Notes: a model not told the origin generated them from the sequence alone. Shown: positions 1 to 7,548, counted from the stretch's first letter. The stretch is 23,187 bases of DNA from Candidatus Sifarchaeum marinoarchaea (GCA_016294985.1 JAECRW010000008.1:1-23187); one strand, 5' to 3'. A program made the numbers and translations.

Positions 1-1
1 T

Positions 2-88
2 TCAAAATTGATAAGAGATTTTGTAGATGAAGTTGAACAACTCAAGCCGGTTGGTGTCGAATTGTTGCCAGAAGTGAAAACCAGGTGA
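2..88 (+). CDS. C-terminal end of an unidentified upstream gene (5' partial)
   Basis: An open frame enters from the left edge and ends at TGA 86-88. It gives 28 residues rich in Asp, Glu, Val and Leu, ending LPEVKTR. The stop overlaps the ATG of the polyferredoxin gene (TGATG at 86-90), so the two are probably translated together. That coupling, and the fwdDA operon facing it, make a formylmethanofuran dehydrogenase subunit such as FwdB possible. The tail itself carries no diagnostic motif, so this identity is a guess from context. The reading frame is seen; the function is not. Confidence 0.55.
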   Translation, partial: SKLIRDFVDEVEQLKPVGVELLPEVKTR

Positions 89-1020
89 TGATTGTGAGTA
101 CGGATTCACCAGACGTCGATATGGATGTAACAGAAGAAGAAATGAAATACAAATGGAAACATTTACGGACTGACGGTGAGAAGAAATCAAAAAAATTAGA
201 TTTGAACATTGAAAAGTGCATTGGTTGTGAATTATGTAAGATTGTTTGTCCAGTCGATGCTATAGAGATAGGACCTGTAGCAGAGGTAGCTACAGGAGAA
301 CTTGAGAGAGGAACCGTTCCATTAATTATGATTGACCAAGATAAATGCGTATTCTGTGGTTTATGTGCGATAATCTGTCTTGAAGAGGCTTTAGAATTTG
401 AGTTTGATGAAAAGTCTATTGAGGACTTAGATTATCCTAAATTAAAGAAAGATCCCAAATTCTTTGAGGGCACTATAGCGGTGTACCATCTCGAAAAATG
501 TGATCCATCAGGATGTAAAGCGTGCATAAACATTTGCCCGCAAGAATGTTGGTATATACCAAAGGATATTGAGGAAAAGACAGGGGATAAGATCAAAGTT
601 AAAGAAGATGATTGTAATTATTGCGGTGCCTGTGTCAATTCGTGTCCTGAAAACCTGATTGAAGTAAAACGAACGAAAGTGAAGCATACAGAGATACCAG
701 ATGTGCCCTGGATGAATTCTTGGAAAGAGGCATTTGAAAAGTTAATAGGAAAGACAAAGGAGAGCGATCTATCGCGAATAATTGAATACAAGAAAGAAGA
801 AAAGCCATTAATTAAAAAAACGCCAGCAGAAATACCAGAAATACCAAAAGAATGTCAAAAGTTATTAAAAGAGAAAATTGAAGAGCTAGAGAAGCATTTT
901 CGAAGCAAGGAAGGAATCAAAACACGTCATTTTACCGAAAAGGGAGACACCGAAAAAGTACTAAATTCTTTTTTAAGAAGTAAGAAGAAATTAAAAAACA
1001 AAAAAGACAAAGAGACATAA
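88..1020 (+). CDS. FwdF-like polyferredoxin with four [4Fe-4S] motifs
   Basis: A cytoplasmic electron-transfer polyferredoxin, probably bringing electrons to or from formylmethanofuran dehydrogenase. Four cysteine clusters are visible: CIGCELCKIVCP (about residue 44), CVFCGLCAIICL (about 88), CDPSGCKACINICP (about 138) and CNYCGACVNSCP (about 176). Each can bind one [4Fe-4S] cluster. The third has four residues, not two, between its first two cysteines. The last 110 or so residues are Lys/Glu-rich and predicted helical, with no cysteine cluster. FwdF of methanogens usually carries about eight clusters, so this is a half-size relative. The ATG at 88 overlaps the previous stop; a GTG at 85 is also in frame. 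It converges on fwdA, 27 bp away. The ferredoxin fold is clear; the assignment to the Fwd complex rests on overall resemblance and neighbours. Confidence 0.8.
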   Translation: MIVSTDSPDVDMDVTEEEMKYKWKHLRTDGEKKSKKLDLNIEKCIGCELCKIVCPVDAIEIGPVAEVATGELERGTVPLIMIDQDKCVFCGLCAIICLEEALEFEFDEKSIEDLDYPKLKKDPKFFEGTIAVYHLEKCDPSGCKACINICPQECWYIPKDIEEKTGDKIKVKEDDCNYCGACVNSCPENLIEVKRTKVKHTEIPDVPWMNSWKEAFEKLIGKTKESDLSRIIEYKKEEKPLIKKTPAEIPEIPKECQKLLKEKIEELEKHFRSKEGIKTRHFTEKGDTEKVLNSFLRSKKKLKNKKDKET

Positions 1021-1038
1021 TCCTGAGGTCATGTGTAT

Positions 1039-1053
1039 ATATAGCAGCTATAT
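1039..1053. terminator. Convergent hairpin between the polyferredoxin gene and fwdA
   Basis: ATATAGC, one base, then GCTATAT forms a perfect 7-bp stem, followed on the plus strand by a T-rich stretch (1060-1077). It overlaps the fwdA stop codon. It could end transcription from both sides, or simply lie in the shared 3' region. Confidence 0.4.
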
Positions 1054-2718
1054 GTCGCTTTGTATTATTATTTTTTCTGAGTTCTTGAGGTAGGAAGAAT
1101 CCACATACAAGTTGGGTGTATTTATTGAAGCATAGCGCTCCAATTTACTCTCCAAATCTTCTAAAGTCTTTTTTCCTAAGTTTTCATTGATCTTTGCATC
1201 CACCCAGAGTGTTGATCCTCCAAAAGTGTTTGGATTAAGTATTTTCTTTTTGATGATAGGATTGCCGCTTTTTATAACATATTCAGCATGCGATAATGCC
1301 TTTTCTAACAACTCATACTCCTTAGAGGGATCATTGGCTTTTGGATCAAAATTGTACACAACTACATCAGCAAGGGCACCGATTCCTAAATGGCCTCTTT
1401 GTATATCGATACCTAATGACTTTGCTTGACTTGCACGAGTGATTATAGCAATTTCATAAAGAGTATATTCACGTTCAATGTTTGGGAGTATTGAATTGTT
1501 TTGAGCATCAGGATGAAGCATGCTGATTGTTTGATTCCTAGCGAGCTTACTTATCAGCCAGCAAATAACCTTCGGATAATCATTCAGTAGACCCATATTA
1601 GGATGATCTGTTGATAACTGCACCTGCCAAGGATTATCCACTTGCAGCGCAATTTCGAGACCAATAATCCATTTTATTCCATCAACATATTTTTCAGGAG
1701 AGAAATTGACGGGAACTGCTCCAAAATTTCCTTCTAACTCGATATTATTGCTTATCCATCGATCATTAGCCATTTTAGCAAGATAATAGGCATAAGCACC
1801 ATCAGGAAAAACAGCAGTTGATGTATGAAACGTTATTTGGCCAATATCGAGATCAACCTTTTCATGTGTATTCACGTAATCGGCTGTAATTTCACTTTTT
1901 GACGCAAAACTTTGCCAGTCTTCTCCTCCATAACTATGGAATTGGGCATGAGCAAGATGGATTAATTGCTTTCGGCGTACTTTGTTACTTTTATTTATGT
2001 CTTGAATAGATTCCAGCGTTTGTATAGTTATATCTATGTTACCAGGGCGTCCTGCTTGGTTTGGATGAATATGTATAGAATGAGGCAAATTTAGCAATTC
2101 ATTGACCTTTACAAGGCCTTTAACAATATCAAGTGGACACAAATCATAGCCCAGAATTTGTTTTACGATCGATTTTGTATCCTTTCCCCAAGCCCACATT
2201 TCAGCGCCGCCAGGATTTGCTAACTTTAATCCATACCCTTTAACTGATTTAAGAAGCCAAGAAAGATATGTCGCGCATTCTTCAAGTTTATCTTTTTTTA
2301 GAAAATCTAGTACATATGCATCAGATCCAACAAGAACTAAAATTGCCTTATCAATGAAAGGGATATCTTGAAATTCTAAATGTGTATGACGTGCCAAGTG
2401 AGCGGCAACTGCGGCTTCAATGAATAGTGTATACCCTTGTTTAATATATTCCTGGCCAACCTGAGAGGTTGTAAACAGAGACTTTGAGTGTTGTCTTGTA
2501 AACATACGTCCAAAATTAACTGACTGAGAACTTATATGCGCATGAATATCGATTGCACCAGGCATTACAATCATATTCGATGCATCTATGATTTCTGCGC
2601 CTACAGTCGCCTTTTCTACGATTTTTCCATCTTTAATTACAATATCTAAAGTTTCTCCATCAATATCATTGATAGGATCGTAAACATATCCGTTTTCTAT
2701 GATTATAGAATCTGTCAT
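1048..2718 (-). CDS. fwdA: Formylmethanofuran dehydrogenase subunit A
   Basis: FwdA is the amidohydrolase-fold subunit that joins formate, made by the Mo/W subunit FwdB, to methanofuran (or runs the reverse reaction). This is the entry step of the archaeal Wood-Ljungdahl branch. The 556-residue length is near normal. Binuclear metal-site residues can be placed: the HAH pair at H59/H61 in AIDIHAHIS, K165 in GLKLANPGG (the likely carboxylated lysine), histidines at about 216-218 and 255-257, and D371 in STDHPNMG. FwdA-typical stretches such as HPNQAGRPGNI and STDHPNMGLLNDYPK are intact. A GGTGG Shine-Dalgarno lies 8 bases before the ATG. It follows fwdD by 24 bp, so the two form an operon. Confidence 0.95.
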   Translation of the reverse strand: MTDSIIIENGYVYDPINDIDGETLDIVIKDGKIVEKATVGAEIIDASNMIVMPGAIDIHAHISSQSVNFGRMFTRQHSKSLFTTSQVGQEYIKQGYTLFIEAAVAAHLARHTHLEFQDIPFIDKAILVLVGSDAYVLDFLKKDKLEECATYLSWLLKSVKGYGLKLANPGGAEMWAWGKDTKSIVKQILGYDLCPLDIVKGLVKVNELLNLPHSIHIHPNQAGRPGNIDITIQTLESIQDINKSNKVRRKQLIHLAHAQFHSYGGEDWQSFASKSEITADYVNTHEKVDLDIGQITFHTSTAVFPDGAYAYYLAKMANDRWISNNIELEGNFGAVPVNFSPEKYVDGIKWIIGLEIALQVDNPWQVQLSTDHPNMGLLNDYPKVICWLISKLARNQTISMLHPDAQNNSILPNIEREYTLYEIAIITRASQAKSLGIDIQRGHLGIGALADVVVYNFDPKANDPSKEYELLEKALSHAEYVIKSGNPIIKKKILNPNTFGGSTLWVDAKINENLGKKTLEDLESKLERYASINTPNLYVDSSYLKNSEKIIIQSDI

Positions 2719-2742
2719 GTCAGGGTACCACCTTTTGGACTT

Positions 2743-3141
2743 TCAGGCACTTGAAAGACGCATAATATCGCTTGGTGATTCATCCGTTGATTCTATCGTT
2801 GCTCGAATATTCTTAAAAAGAGGTATTCCATTGCTTTGAATAGAATTTCCTGTTGTCATGTTAGCCCAGAGACCCACTGGAACTAATCCGATGCCTTCTT
2901 TAGTTTCTTCTGCCTCTCTTACTTTCACAATAACTTCGCCATATTTCGTACGTATCTTAACAGGGTCATTATTTTCTACACTTAACCTTTTCATATCTTC
3001 TTTGTGCAACAACACGATTGCAACTTCATTGAAATATTCTATGCTTGTTTTATCGGAATCAGCGCTTTTGCCTTGCTTTATGGTTCTTATCGTGGTTAAC
3101 AAAACTTCAATTTCTGTAATAATCATTTTGAAAAAACTCAT
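2743..3141 (-). CDS. fwdD: Formylmethanofuran dehydrogenase subunit D (molybdopterin dinucleotide-binding)
   Basis: FwdD supplies the C-terminal molybdopterin-guanine-dinucleotide-binding domain that completes the Mo/W site of FwdB. The recognisable part is the closing stretch GLVPVGLWANMTTGNS then NGIPLFKNIRATIE, matching the FwdD pattern of a Pro-Met/Val-Gly-x-Trp-Ala-Asn turn and a Gly-x-Pro-x-(Tyr/Phe)-Lys turn. An ATG at 3159 opens the frame six codons earlier, but a GAGGG motif (3149-3153) sits seven bases before the ATG at 3141, so I prefer the shorter 132-residue form. It is the first gene of the fwdDA operon. The catalytic subunit FwdB and FwdC are not in the window. Confidence 0.88.
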   Translation of the reverse strand: MSFFKMIITEIEVLLTTIRTIKQGKSADSDKTSIEYFNEVAIVLLHKEDMKRLSVENNDPVKIRTKYGEVIVKVREAEETKEGIGLVPVGLWANMTTGNSIQSNGIPLFKNIRATIESTDESPSDIMRLSSA

Positions 3142-3208
3142 CGAAGTTCCCTCTGCCATATTTCGGTTAAAAGTTGTATTAAGTATTTAAAAATAATATA
3201 AGGCAAAA

Positions 3209-3227
3209 TTATGTTTTTGTAACATAA
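3209..3227. promoter_or_regulatory. Inverted repeat upstream of fwdD, possible operator
   Basis: TTATGTT, five bases, then AACATAA is a perfect 7-bp inverted repeat in the region between fwdD (-) and the broken methyltransferase gene (+). It lies just upstream of AT-rich TATA-like sequence for fwdD (3186-3202). The inner TATG...CATA pair resembles the tup operators at 19524-19547 and 19631-19654, but the spacing is 9 bases, not 10. The repeat is certain; the role is inferred. Confidence 0.3.
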
Positions 3228-3246
3228 AATAATCGGAGATAAGGTA

Positions 3247-4015
3247 ATGCCAGAAATTTTTGAGGATAATTCCCTTATTTTTCACCACAAGCAAGACAGC
3301 AATTTCTAAAAATCGTTTAAACTGGCGAGCAAAGGCCTTATTAGAGAATAACATCACCGCCATTAAGAACAAAAGAATTTTAGATCTTGCGAGTCATGAT
3401 GGACGATTTAGTTATGCCGCCGTAAAGTTAGGAGCAACTTTCGTGAAAGGAATTGAAGGCAGACCTTATCTTGTTCAATATGCAATACAGAATTTCCAAA
3501 AGTATAAGATACCGAGCACTTTATATTCTTTTGAGGTTGGAGACATTTTCAAAAAACTTGAGGAAGTAACTCCCGGATCTTTTGATACTATATTATGCCT
3601 CGGTATATTCTATCATGTTTTGCATCATGCGCGCCTACTGGAGTTAATTGAAAGAACACAAGCGCAATTTCTGATATTAGATACTTGAGTTGCTTTAGCA
3701 AAAGGATCATATAAAAAATTACCAGAATTCTTCCTCAAAATCATTGGATGGCTGCTTTTCGGTGCATTACAAAAACCATGGAAGCCCGCAATTATACAAT
3801 TATATCCTGAGAGCAGTGCTATAGAAGGTGCAACCATCGATACGCATAATCTTAGTGGTATGCCTTCACAAGAGGGTGTGGAAGTATTATTGAAGCATTT
3901 TAGTTTAAAATTTCAACAGATTAACTGGTTCAATCTGGGCATCAAAAATTGGAGGCATCTTGAAGATTACAGAAAAAGAAGACGAGTTTCATATTTTTGC
4001 GAAAGAATAGTTTAG
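3247..4015 (+). pseudogene. Class I SAM-dependent methyltransferase, broken by a frameshift and an in-frame stop
   Basis: ATG 3247 opens MPEIFEDNSLIFHHKQDSN and then hits TAA. Dropping one T in the TTT near 3303 joins it smoothly to the next frame, SKNRLNWRAKALLENN. That frame carries a SAM-binding motif, ILDLASHDGRFSYAAVKLGA, an acidic end of strand 2 (GIEGR), and FDTILCLGIFYHVLHH. A TGA at 3686-3688 then cuts it. The same frame continues without error for another 108 codons to TAG 4013-4015 and still looks like the family's C-terminal half (MPSQEGVEVLLKHF, INWFNLGIKNW, LEDYRKRRRVSYF). Without repair, the longest intact piece is 3260-3688, from a TTG. Two separate lesions favour a recent pseudogene; sequencing error is possible. 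The substrate is unknown. Confidence 0.7.
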
Positions 4016-4128
4016 CATGCAGAAGTTGTCAAAAATAACGATATAGGAAAAAGAAGTTCGATTTTGACGTTTAGCCAGCCAAAAAATATGAGGGGTAGAA
4101 AAACCAAAACCTAACTCAGATAAAAGAT

Positions 4129-4146
4129 ACATCTTTCAAAAGATGT
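4129..4146. terminator. Convergent bidirectional terminator-like hairpin
   Basis: ACATCTTT, two bases, then AAAGATGT is a perfect 8-bp stem. It sits between the 3' ends of the methyltransferase pseudogene (+) and the C_GCAxxG_C_C gene (-), touching the latter's stop codon. A run of five Ts follows on the plus strand (4148-4152). Position and T tract fit a shared terminator. Confidence 0.45.
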
Positions 4147-4640
4147 TATTTTTCATCTTCTAGCATTATTTCTGCAACCCATTGTGCAGCCCTTCCAACA
4201 ACGCCAGGGCATTTATCAACATGTGCGCCAGCTTCTTCAAATTCTTTGAATTCCTGTGGATCCCTCAAATTAAAAGATCGACCAAAGATTTTCTTTTGAA
4301 TGTCGCGACAGATAACGCTTCCATATTCAGCTTCAAAGCGTTCATACAACTTTCTAGCTTTTTCATAAGCCTTGAAGCGCTTACCTTCTGGATCGCCTGC
4401 CTTGAACGCTTGCAAATCTCGACCATATTTTAAACTTAAGGCCATTACGCCACCTGTTAGTGCGCCACAAACCGATCCCATTAATCCAATTCCAGCAGCA
4501 AGGCCAGAGGCAGATTTAAAGACGACCTCACTTTCTAAGCCAAAAGTATCTTGAATTGCTAATAATACACATTGGGCGCAGCCATAATATTCCTTTTCGT
4601 ATTTGCACCCTAGATCATACGCCTGTTTAATTTTGTCCAT
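4146..4640 (-). CDS. C_GCAxxG_C_C family putative redox protein
   Basis: A 164-residue soluble protein of the C_GCAxxG_C_C family, found mainly in anaerobes and thought to be redox-active or metal-binding; its reaction is not known. Six cysteines are present: C12, then YGCAQC (C21, C24), then C58 in MGSVCGALTGGVMALSLKYGR, then C111 and C144 (DKCPGVVGRAA). The glycine/alanine-rich middle segment and the spaced late cysteines define the family. No signal peptide is visible. A GGAG motif lies about 10 bases before the ATG. It is a single gene, divergent from the LAGLIDADG gene and convergent with the pseudogene. Family assignment is good; function is open. Confidence 0.8.
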   Translation of the reverse strand: MDKIKQAYDLGCKYEKEYYGCAQCVLLAIQDTFGLESEVVFKSASGLAAGIGLMGSVCGALTGGVMALSLKYGRDLQAFKAGDPEGKRFKAYEKARKLYERFEAEYGSVICRDIQKKIFGRSFNLRDPQEFKEFEEAGAHVDKCPGVVGRAAQWVAEIMLEDEK

Positions 4641-4712
4641 ATTTCTCTCTCCATCCGTTTCTATTTTGAAGTTATTTATCTGCTTTTAGTACCTATAACG
4701 CTTTCTCATCAC

Positions 4713-4735
4713 CATAAGCCCTCATGTGGCTTATG
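4713..4735. promoter_or_regulatory. Inverted repeat between two divergent genes
   Basis: CATAAGCC, seven bases, then GGCTTATG is a perfect 8-bp inverted repeat about 75 bp upstream of both the C_GCAxxG_C_C gene (-) and the LAGLIDADG gene (+). With no coding sequence around it, a shared operator or an RNA hairpin are both possible. Confidence 0.4.
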
Positions 4736-4812
4736 ATAATTACGCGAAATGTGTATTAGAAAATTACGAGGGGAACTTAAAAAGCTTCACAAATAAAAGG
4801 AGGTGAGAAAAA

Positions 4813-5652
4813 ATGAAGAAAAGATGGACTCCTGAAGAAGAGGAACAATTAATAGAGTTATGGAATAATACTTCACTCACCTATGAACAGATTGCTGGTG
4901 AATTAAACAGAAGTTATAACTCAGTTGAAGGTAGAATAAGGAACTTAAGAAAAGCGGGAATATTAGGCTATAGAAACCCCAAAATCAAAAATCGCTATGA
5001 AAAAGATTTGGATAATGTAGAGAATTGTACTCCTTGTGGTGCTTATTTCATAACGTTGGTTTTAGGTGACGGCAATCTGCAAAAAAGAAAAGTGCAATTT
5101 GATTTTAAAAAAAGGGATTGTATTGAATTTAGAGCTATTATGTGTCATATACTGAACATAACTCCTCCATTGCATATATGCTGGCGAACAAATAATCCAG
5201 ATGGTGTGTTACAAATCTATTCAAAAGCATTAGTTGAGCTCTTAGCTTACACCTATGGGCTACCGATAGGAAGGAAAAGCGGACTGGTGAGACTACCACG
5301 GCAGTTAATGAAATCAACTGATCCAAAAATACACGGTGCCGTAATGCGTGCTGCATATGAATGTGAAGGTGGTGTTAGTTTACATGATAAAAGTCTTTGT
5401 GTAATTATTGGCAACTCCTCTATCTTATTTCTACAGGATCTAACTGAACTCCTTGATAGTTATAATATTGAAAATACCATTTACGGTTATAGATTACACA
5501 TATCATCTCTGGAATCAGTATTGAAGTTTTACGAAATGGCGTATTCTGTATTTGATCTCAAACTCCATGTGACTGCCAAAAGGGCGGGATTAGAGACATT
5601 AATTACACATAAATCTAATAAACGTCCATATAAGAGAAAAAATGAGCGATAA
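4813..5652 (+). CDS. Myb/SANT-like HTH plus LAGLIDADG homing-endonuclease-fold protein
   Basis: A 279-residue DNA-binding protein of two parts. Residues 1-50 (RWTPEEEEQLIELW, then LTYEQIAGELNRSYNSVEGR) form a Myb/SANT-type helix-turn-helix with the typical tryptophans and acidic first helix. Residues 76-262 look like a two-repeat LAGLIDADG domain: motif 1 is about YFITLVLGDGNL (D86), motif 2 is AVMRAAYECEGGVS (E183, E185). Acidic residues remain at both positions, so cleavage activity is not excluded. The gene stands alone, not inside another gene, an intron or an intein. It has a very strong Shine-Dalgarno, AGGAGGTGAG, nine bases before the ATG. It could be a free homing endonuclease or a domesticated transcription regulator; the N-terminal HTH and lone position lean to the second. 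Confidence 0.75.
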   Translation: MKKRWTPEEEEQLIELWNNTSLTYEQIAGELNRSYNSVEGRIRNLRKAGILGYRNPKIKNRYEKDLDNVENCTPCGAYFITLVLGDGNLQKRKVQFDFKKRDCIEFRAIMCHILNITPPLHICWRTNNPDGVLQIYSKALVELLAYTYGLPIGRKSGLVRLPRQLMKSTDPKIHGAVMRAAYECEGGVSLHDKSLCVIIGNSSILFLQDLTELLDSYNIENTIYGYRLHISSLESVLKFYEMAYSVFDLKLHVTAKRAGLETLITHKSNKRPYKRKNER

Positions 5653-5708
5653 ACTGTTTTTTCTGCACCTTGAAATGAAGTTATGATTCTTCTTGTGCCC
5701 AATCTTGA

Positions 5709-5834
5709 ATGTATACGCTAGAAGGCAATCCGATCAAAAGAAGTGAATGTGGATTTGACACAAGTTATGCACAAAAAGTATTGCGTTATTGTCAAGAAAA
5801 AGTGCGCTTTGGGGGAGTATCTTATTTTCTTTGA
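5709..5834 (+). CDS. Possible 41-residue ORF of unknown function
   Basis: ATG 5709 directly follows a TGA and runs to TGA 5832-5834. The peptide includes NPIKRSECGFDTSYAQKV and ends FGGVSYFL. Its composition is protein-like, but it has no Shine-Dalgarno motif and no recognised domain. It may be chance, or a remnant of a larger gene. Confidence 0.15.
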   Translation: MYTLEGNPIKRSECGFDTSYAQKVLRYCQEKVRFGGVSYFL

Positions 5835-6000
5835 GTGTAACCGTCATTCTAATTAGACTAGAATAGTCACAGGGTCTGAATGTTATTACAATTGAATCAA
5901 AATAGTAACAAATCTATATTTTTCTCTATAAATTGATACCAGTGACTCGTCAACAACATTAACGGGCGATGTGTGTTCACTTTCACGACGGTCCCCAATC

Positions 6001-6008
6001 TTTAAATA
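6001..6008 (+). promoter_or_regulatory. TATA-like box for the possible RNA at 6028
   Basis: TTTAAATA, with its centre about 24 bp before the first helix of the structured stretch. That is the normal archaeal distance from TATA box to transcription start, and no coding gene begins nearby. Confidence 0.35.
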
Positions 6009-6027
6009 GGCTTTAGCAGAACTATTT

Positions 6028-6198
6028 TTGATGATGCTCGTGAGGAACGCAGCGATACACGACTGCTATGTCGATAGTAGTTTCAGGAAAGTCTCTTAAG
6101 GTTCAAAAAATGCGAACATCAGTCCATATATAGTTGAGAGAGAGAGGTGTGCCTCCCCCATGTTTGTAACCGTCCAAATCCCGTTGGGATTTTACAAA
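6028..6198 (+). ncRNA. Possible structured non-coding RNA upstream of hmgA
   Basis: Several helices follow a TATA-like box. TGATG (6029-6033) pairs with CATCA (6117-6121) to close a domain of about 95 bases. Inside it, ACTGCTAT, loop GTCG, ATAGTAGT (6062-6081) is an 8-bp stem with one G-U pair. After it come GAGG-TGTG-CCTC (6144-6155) and a long stem: TTTGTA (6163-6168) with TACAAA (6193-6198), enclosing AAATCCC-GTT-GGGATTT (6176-6192). I do not recognise a family. The 3' hairpin could be a terminator, with the RNA itself ending near 6122. It lies upstream of the hmgA TATA box, so it is probably not the hmgA leader. Confidence 0.33.
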
Positions 6199-6241
6199 TA
6201 TTCCACAAAGATTGTTTTGCATTATTGAAAGACGAAACATG

Positions 6242-6249
6242 TTTATAAA
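6242..6249 (+). promoter_or_regulatory. TATA box of hmgA
   Basis: TTTATAAA lies about 75 bp before the hmgA ATG. Transcription would begin near 6270, giving a leader of about 50 bases that contains the GAGGG Shine-Dalgarno (6311-6315). Confidence 0.45.
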
Positions 6250-6321
6250 GTAATGAACAATCTACCTAATATTATCCTAAAACATCCGCTTCAGATATTT
6301 AGGCGCTTTTGAGGGAAGAAT

Positions 6322-7548
6322 ATGGACGAGATTATTGATAAGGTAATGAAAGGAGAAATTAAATTTTACAGAGTTGAAGAACACGTTGGAAATGACGTCA
6401 ATTTGGCTACAGAAATTAGAAGAAAAGCTCTAGAGAAGCTGAAAAATACCTCACTTGAAAATATTGGAAAATATTCTATGGATATGAACTTAACAGCAAA
6501 AAGAAATATTGAAAATTCCATAGGCTGTGCACAAATCCCGATTGGCGTTGCAGGTCCTCTTAAAGTCACTGGCGATTATGTTGATGACGAAATTTACATA
6601 CCTCTTGCCACCACTGAAGGTACACTCGTTGCGAGTACGAATAGAGGTTGCGCAGCAATTACACGAAGTGGAGGGGCAAAATCAAAAATAATAAGAGATG
6701 GAATTACGCGCGCACCTGCTCTAAAAGTTCCAGATTTAGAGCATGCCTATAAACTTGTAAGCTGGGTAAGTGAAAATCAGAAGAATATCACGAACGTTTT
6801 CGATGATACTGATCCTTTCTTAAACCTAATCAGCATTACCCCATGGATCGTTGGTAGAACTGTTTTTCTACGTTTTCGCGCTAATACCTATGATGCAATG
6901 GGTATGAACACAGTAACAAAAGGCGCTCGATTTGCCTGTGACTTTATAACTCAAGAGCAACCCTATGCGAAATTAATCAGCGAATCAGGGAATATGTGTG
7001 TAGATAAAAAACCCAGTGCAATGAATTGGCTGCTAGGTAGAGGAAAAACTGTAATTTCAGAAGTAGTTCTGAAAAAAGAAATTGTAAAGGATGTACTGAA
7101 AACAACACCTGAAAAGATAGCAGAACTTGCCTACCGAAAATTATTTTTGGGTGGTGCTCAAGCATTAGCCCTAGGATTCAATGCACACGTCGCGAACATC
7201 GTTGCGGCAATTTTCTTAGCTTGTGGACAAGATGCAGCACATATTACAGGTTCTAGTATGTCTATCATTACTCCAGAAGTGACAACGAATGGAGATTTGT
7301 ATATTGCTGTTACAATACCATCGCTTGAAACTGGAACCTTTGGCGGAGGAACGGGATTGCCAACTCAAAGCGAGGCTCTTAGTATAATGGGATGTCTAGG
7401 CCCTGGCAATCCACCTGGAGCAATGGGAAAGAAGTTTGCAGAGATAGTAGCAGCAGCAGCGTTGGCTGGAGATATAAGTCTATTATCAGCGCAGTCTGCA
7501 CTTCACTTGACTGGTGCACATGAGCGTCTTGGACGTGGGCATGTCTAA
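6322..7548 (+). CDS. hmgA: Hydroxymethylglutaryl-CoA reductase, class I
   Basis: Reduces HMG-CoA to mevalonate with two hydride transfers, the committed step to isoprenoid membrane lipids in archaea. The 408-residue length is normal for the soluble archaeal enzyme; there is no membrane anchor. Diagnostic motifs are intact: ENSIGCAQIPIGVAGPL (about 64-80), TTEGTLVASTNRG with catalytic E99, DAMGMN (191-196, cofactor binding), DKKPSAMNW (228-236, catalytic lysine), GQDAAHITGSS with catalytic D303, GTFGGGTGLPTQ (338-349), and H400 in GAHERLGRGH near the C terminus. A GAGGG motif lies seven bases before the ATG. It is transcribed alone and converges on the RraA-like gene. Confidence 0.97.
   Translation: MDEIIDKVMKGEIKFYRVEEHVGNDVNLATEIRRKALEKLKNTSLENIGKYSMDMNLTAKRNIENSIGCAQIPIGVAGPLKVTGDYVDDEIYIPLATTEGTLVASTNRGCAAITRSGGAKSKIIRDGITRAPALKVPDLEHAYKLVSWVSENQKNITNVFDDTDPFLNLISITPWIVGRTVFLRFRANTYDAMGMNTVTKGARFACDFITQEQPYAKLISESGNMCVDKKPSAMNWLLGRGKTVISEVVLKKEIVKDVLKTTPEKIAELAYRKLFLGGAQALALGFNAHVANIVAAIFLACGQDAAHITGSSMSIITPEVTTNGDLYIAVTIPSLETGTFGGGTGLPTQSEALSIMGCLGPGNPPGAMGKKFAEIVAAAALAGDISLLSAQSALHLTGAHERLGRGHV

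Larger units (their letters stand above)
5653..6321. other. 669-bp gene-poor region before hmgA
   Basis: No convincing long gene here. It holds a possible 41-residue ORF (5709-5834), an ATTCTA...TAGAAT inverted repeat (5846-5864), a TATA-like box (6001-6008), a structured stretch that may be an RNA gene (6028-6198), and the hmgA promoter (6242-6249). I see no tRNA and no direct repeats. Confidence 0.6.

Noticed and set aside
3686..3688. TGA read as selenocysteine in the methyltransferase gene
   Set aside because: The position (after LILDT) is not a redox site of the family, no selenocysteine element is evident, and a separate frameshift near 3303 already breaks the gene.
4641..5852. Mobile element around the LAGLIDADG gene
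   Set aside because: I see no transposase, no terminal repeats and no target duplication.
6085..6095. AGGAAAGTCTC as the conserved RNase P start block
   Set aside because: The matching downstream RNase P blocks, such as ACAGAAA, are not found in the next several hundred bases.
6028..6122. C/D-box guide RNA from the TGATGATG string
   Set aside because: There is no CTGA D box at the right distances; the C-box match alone is weak.
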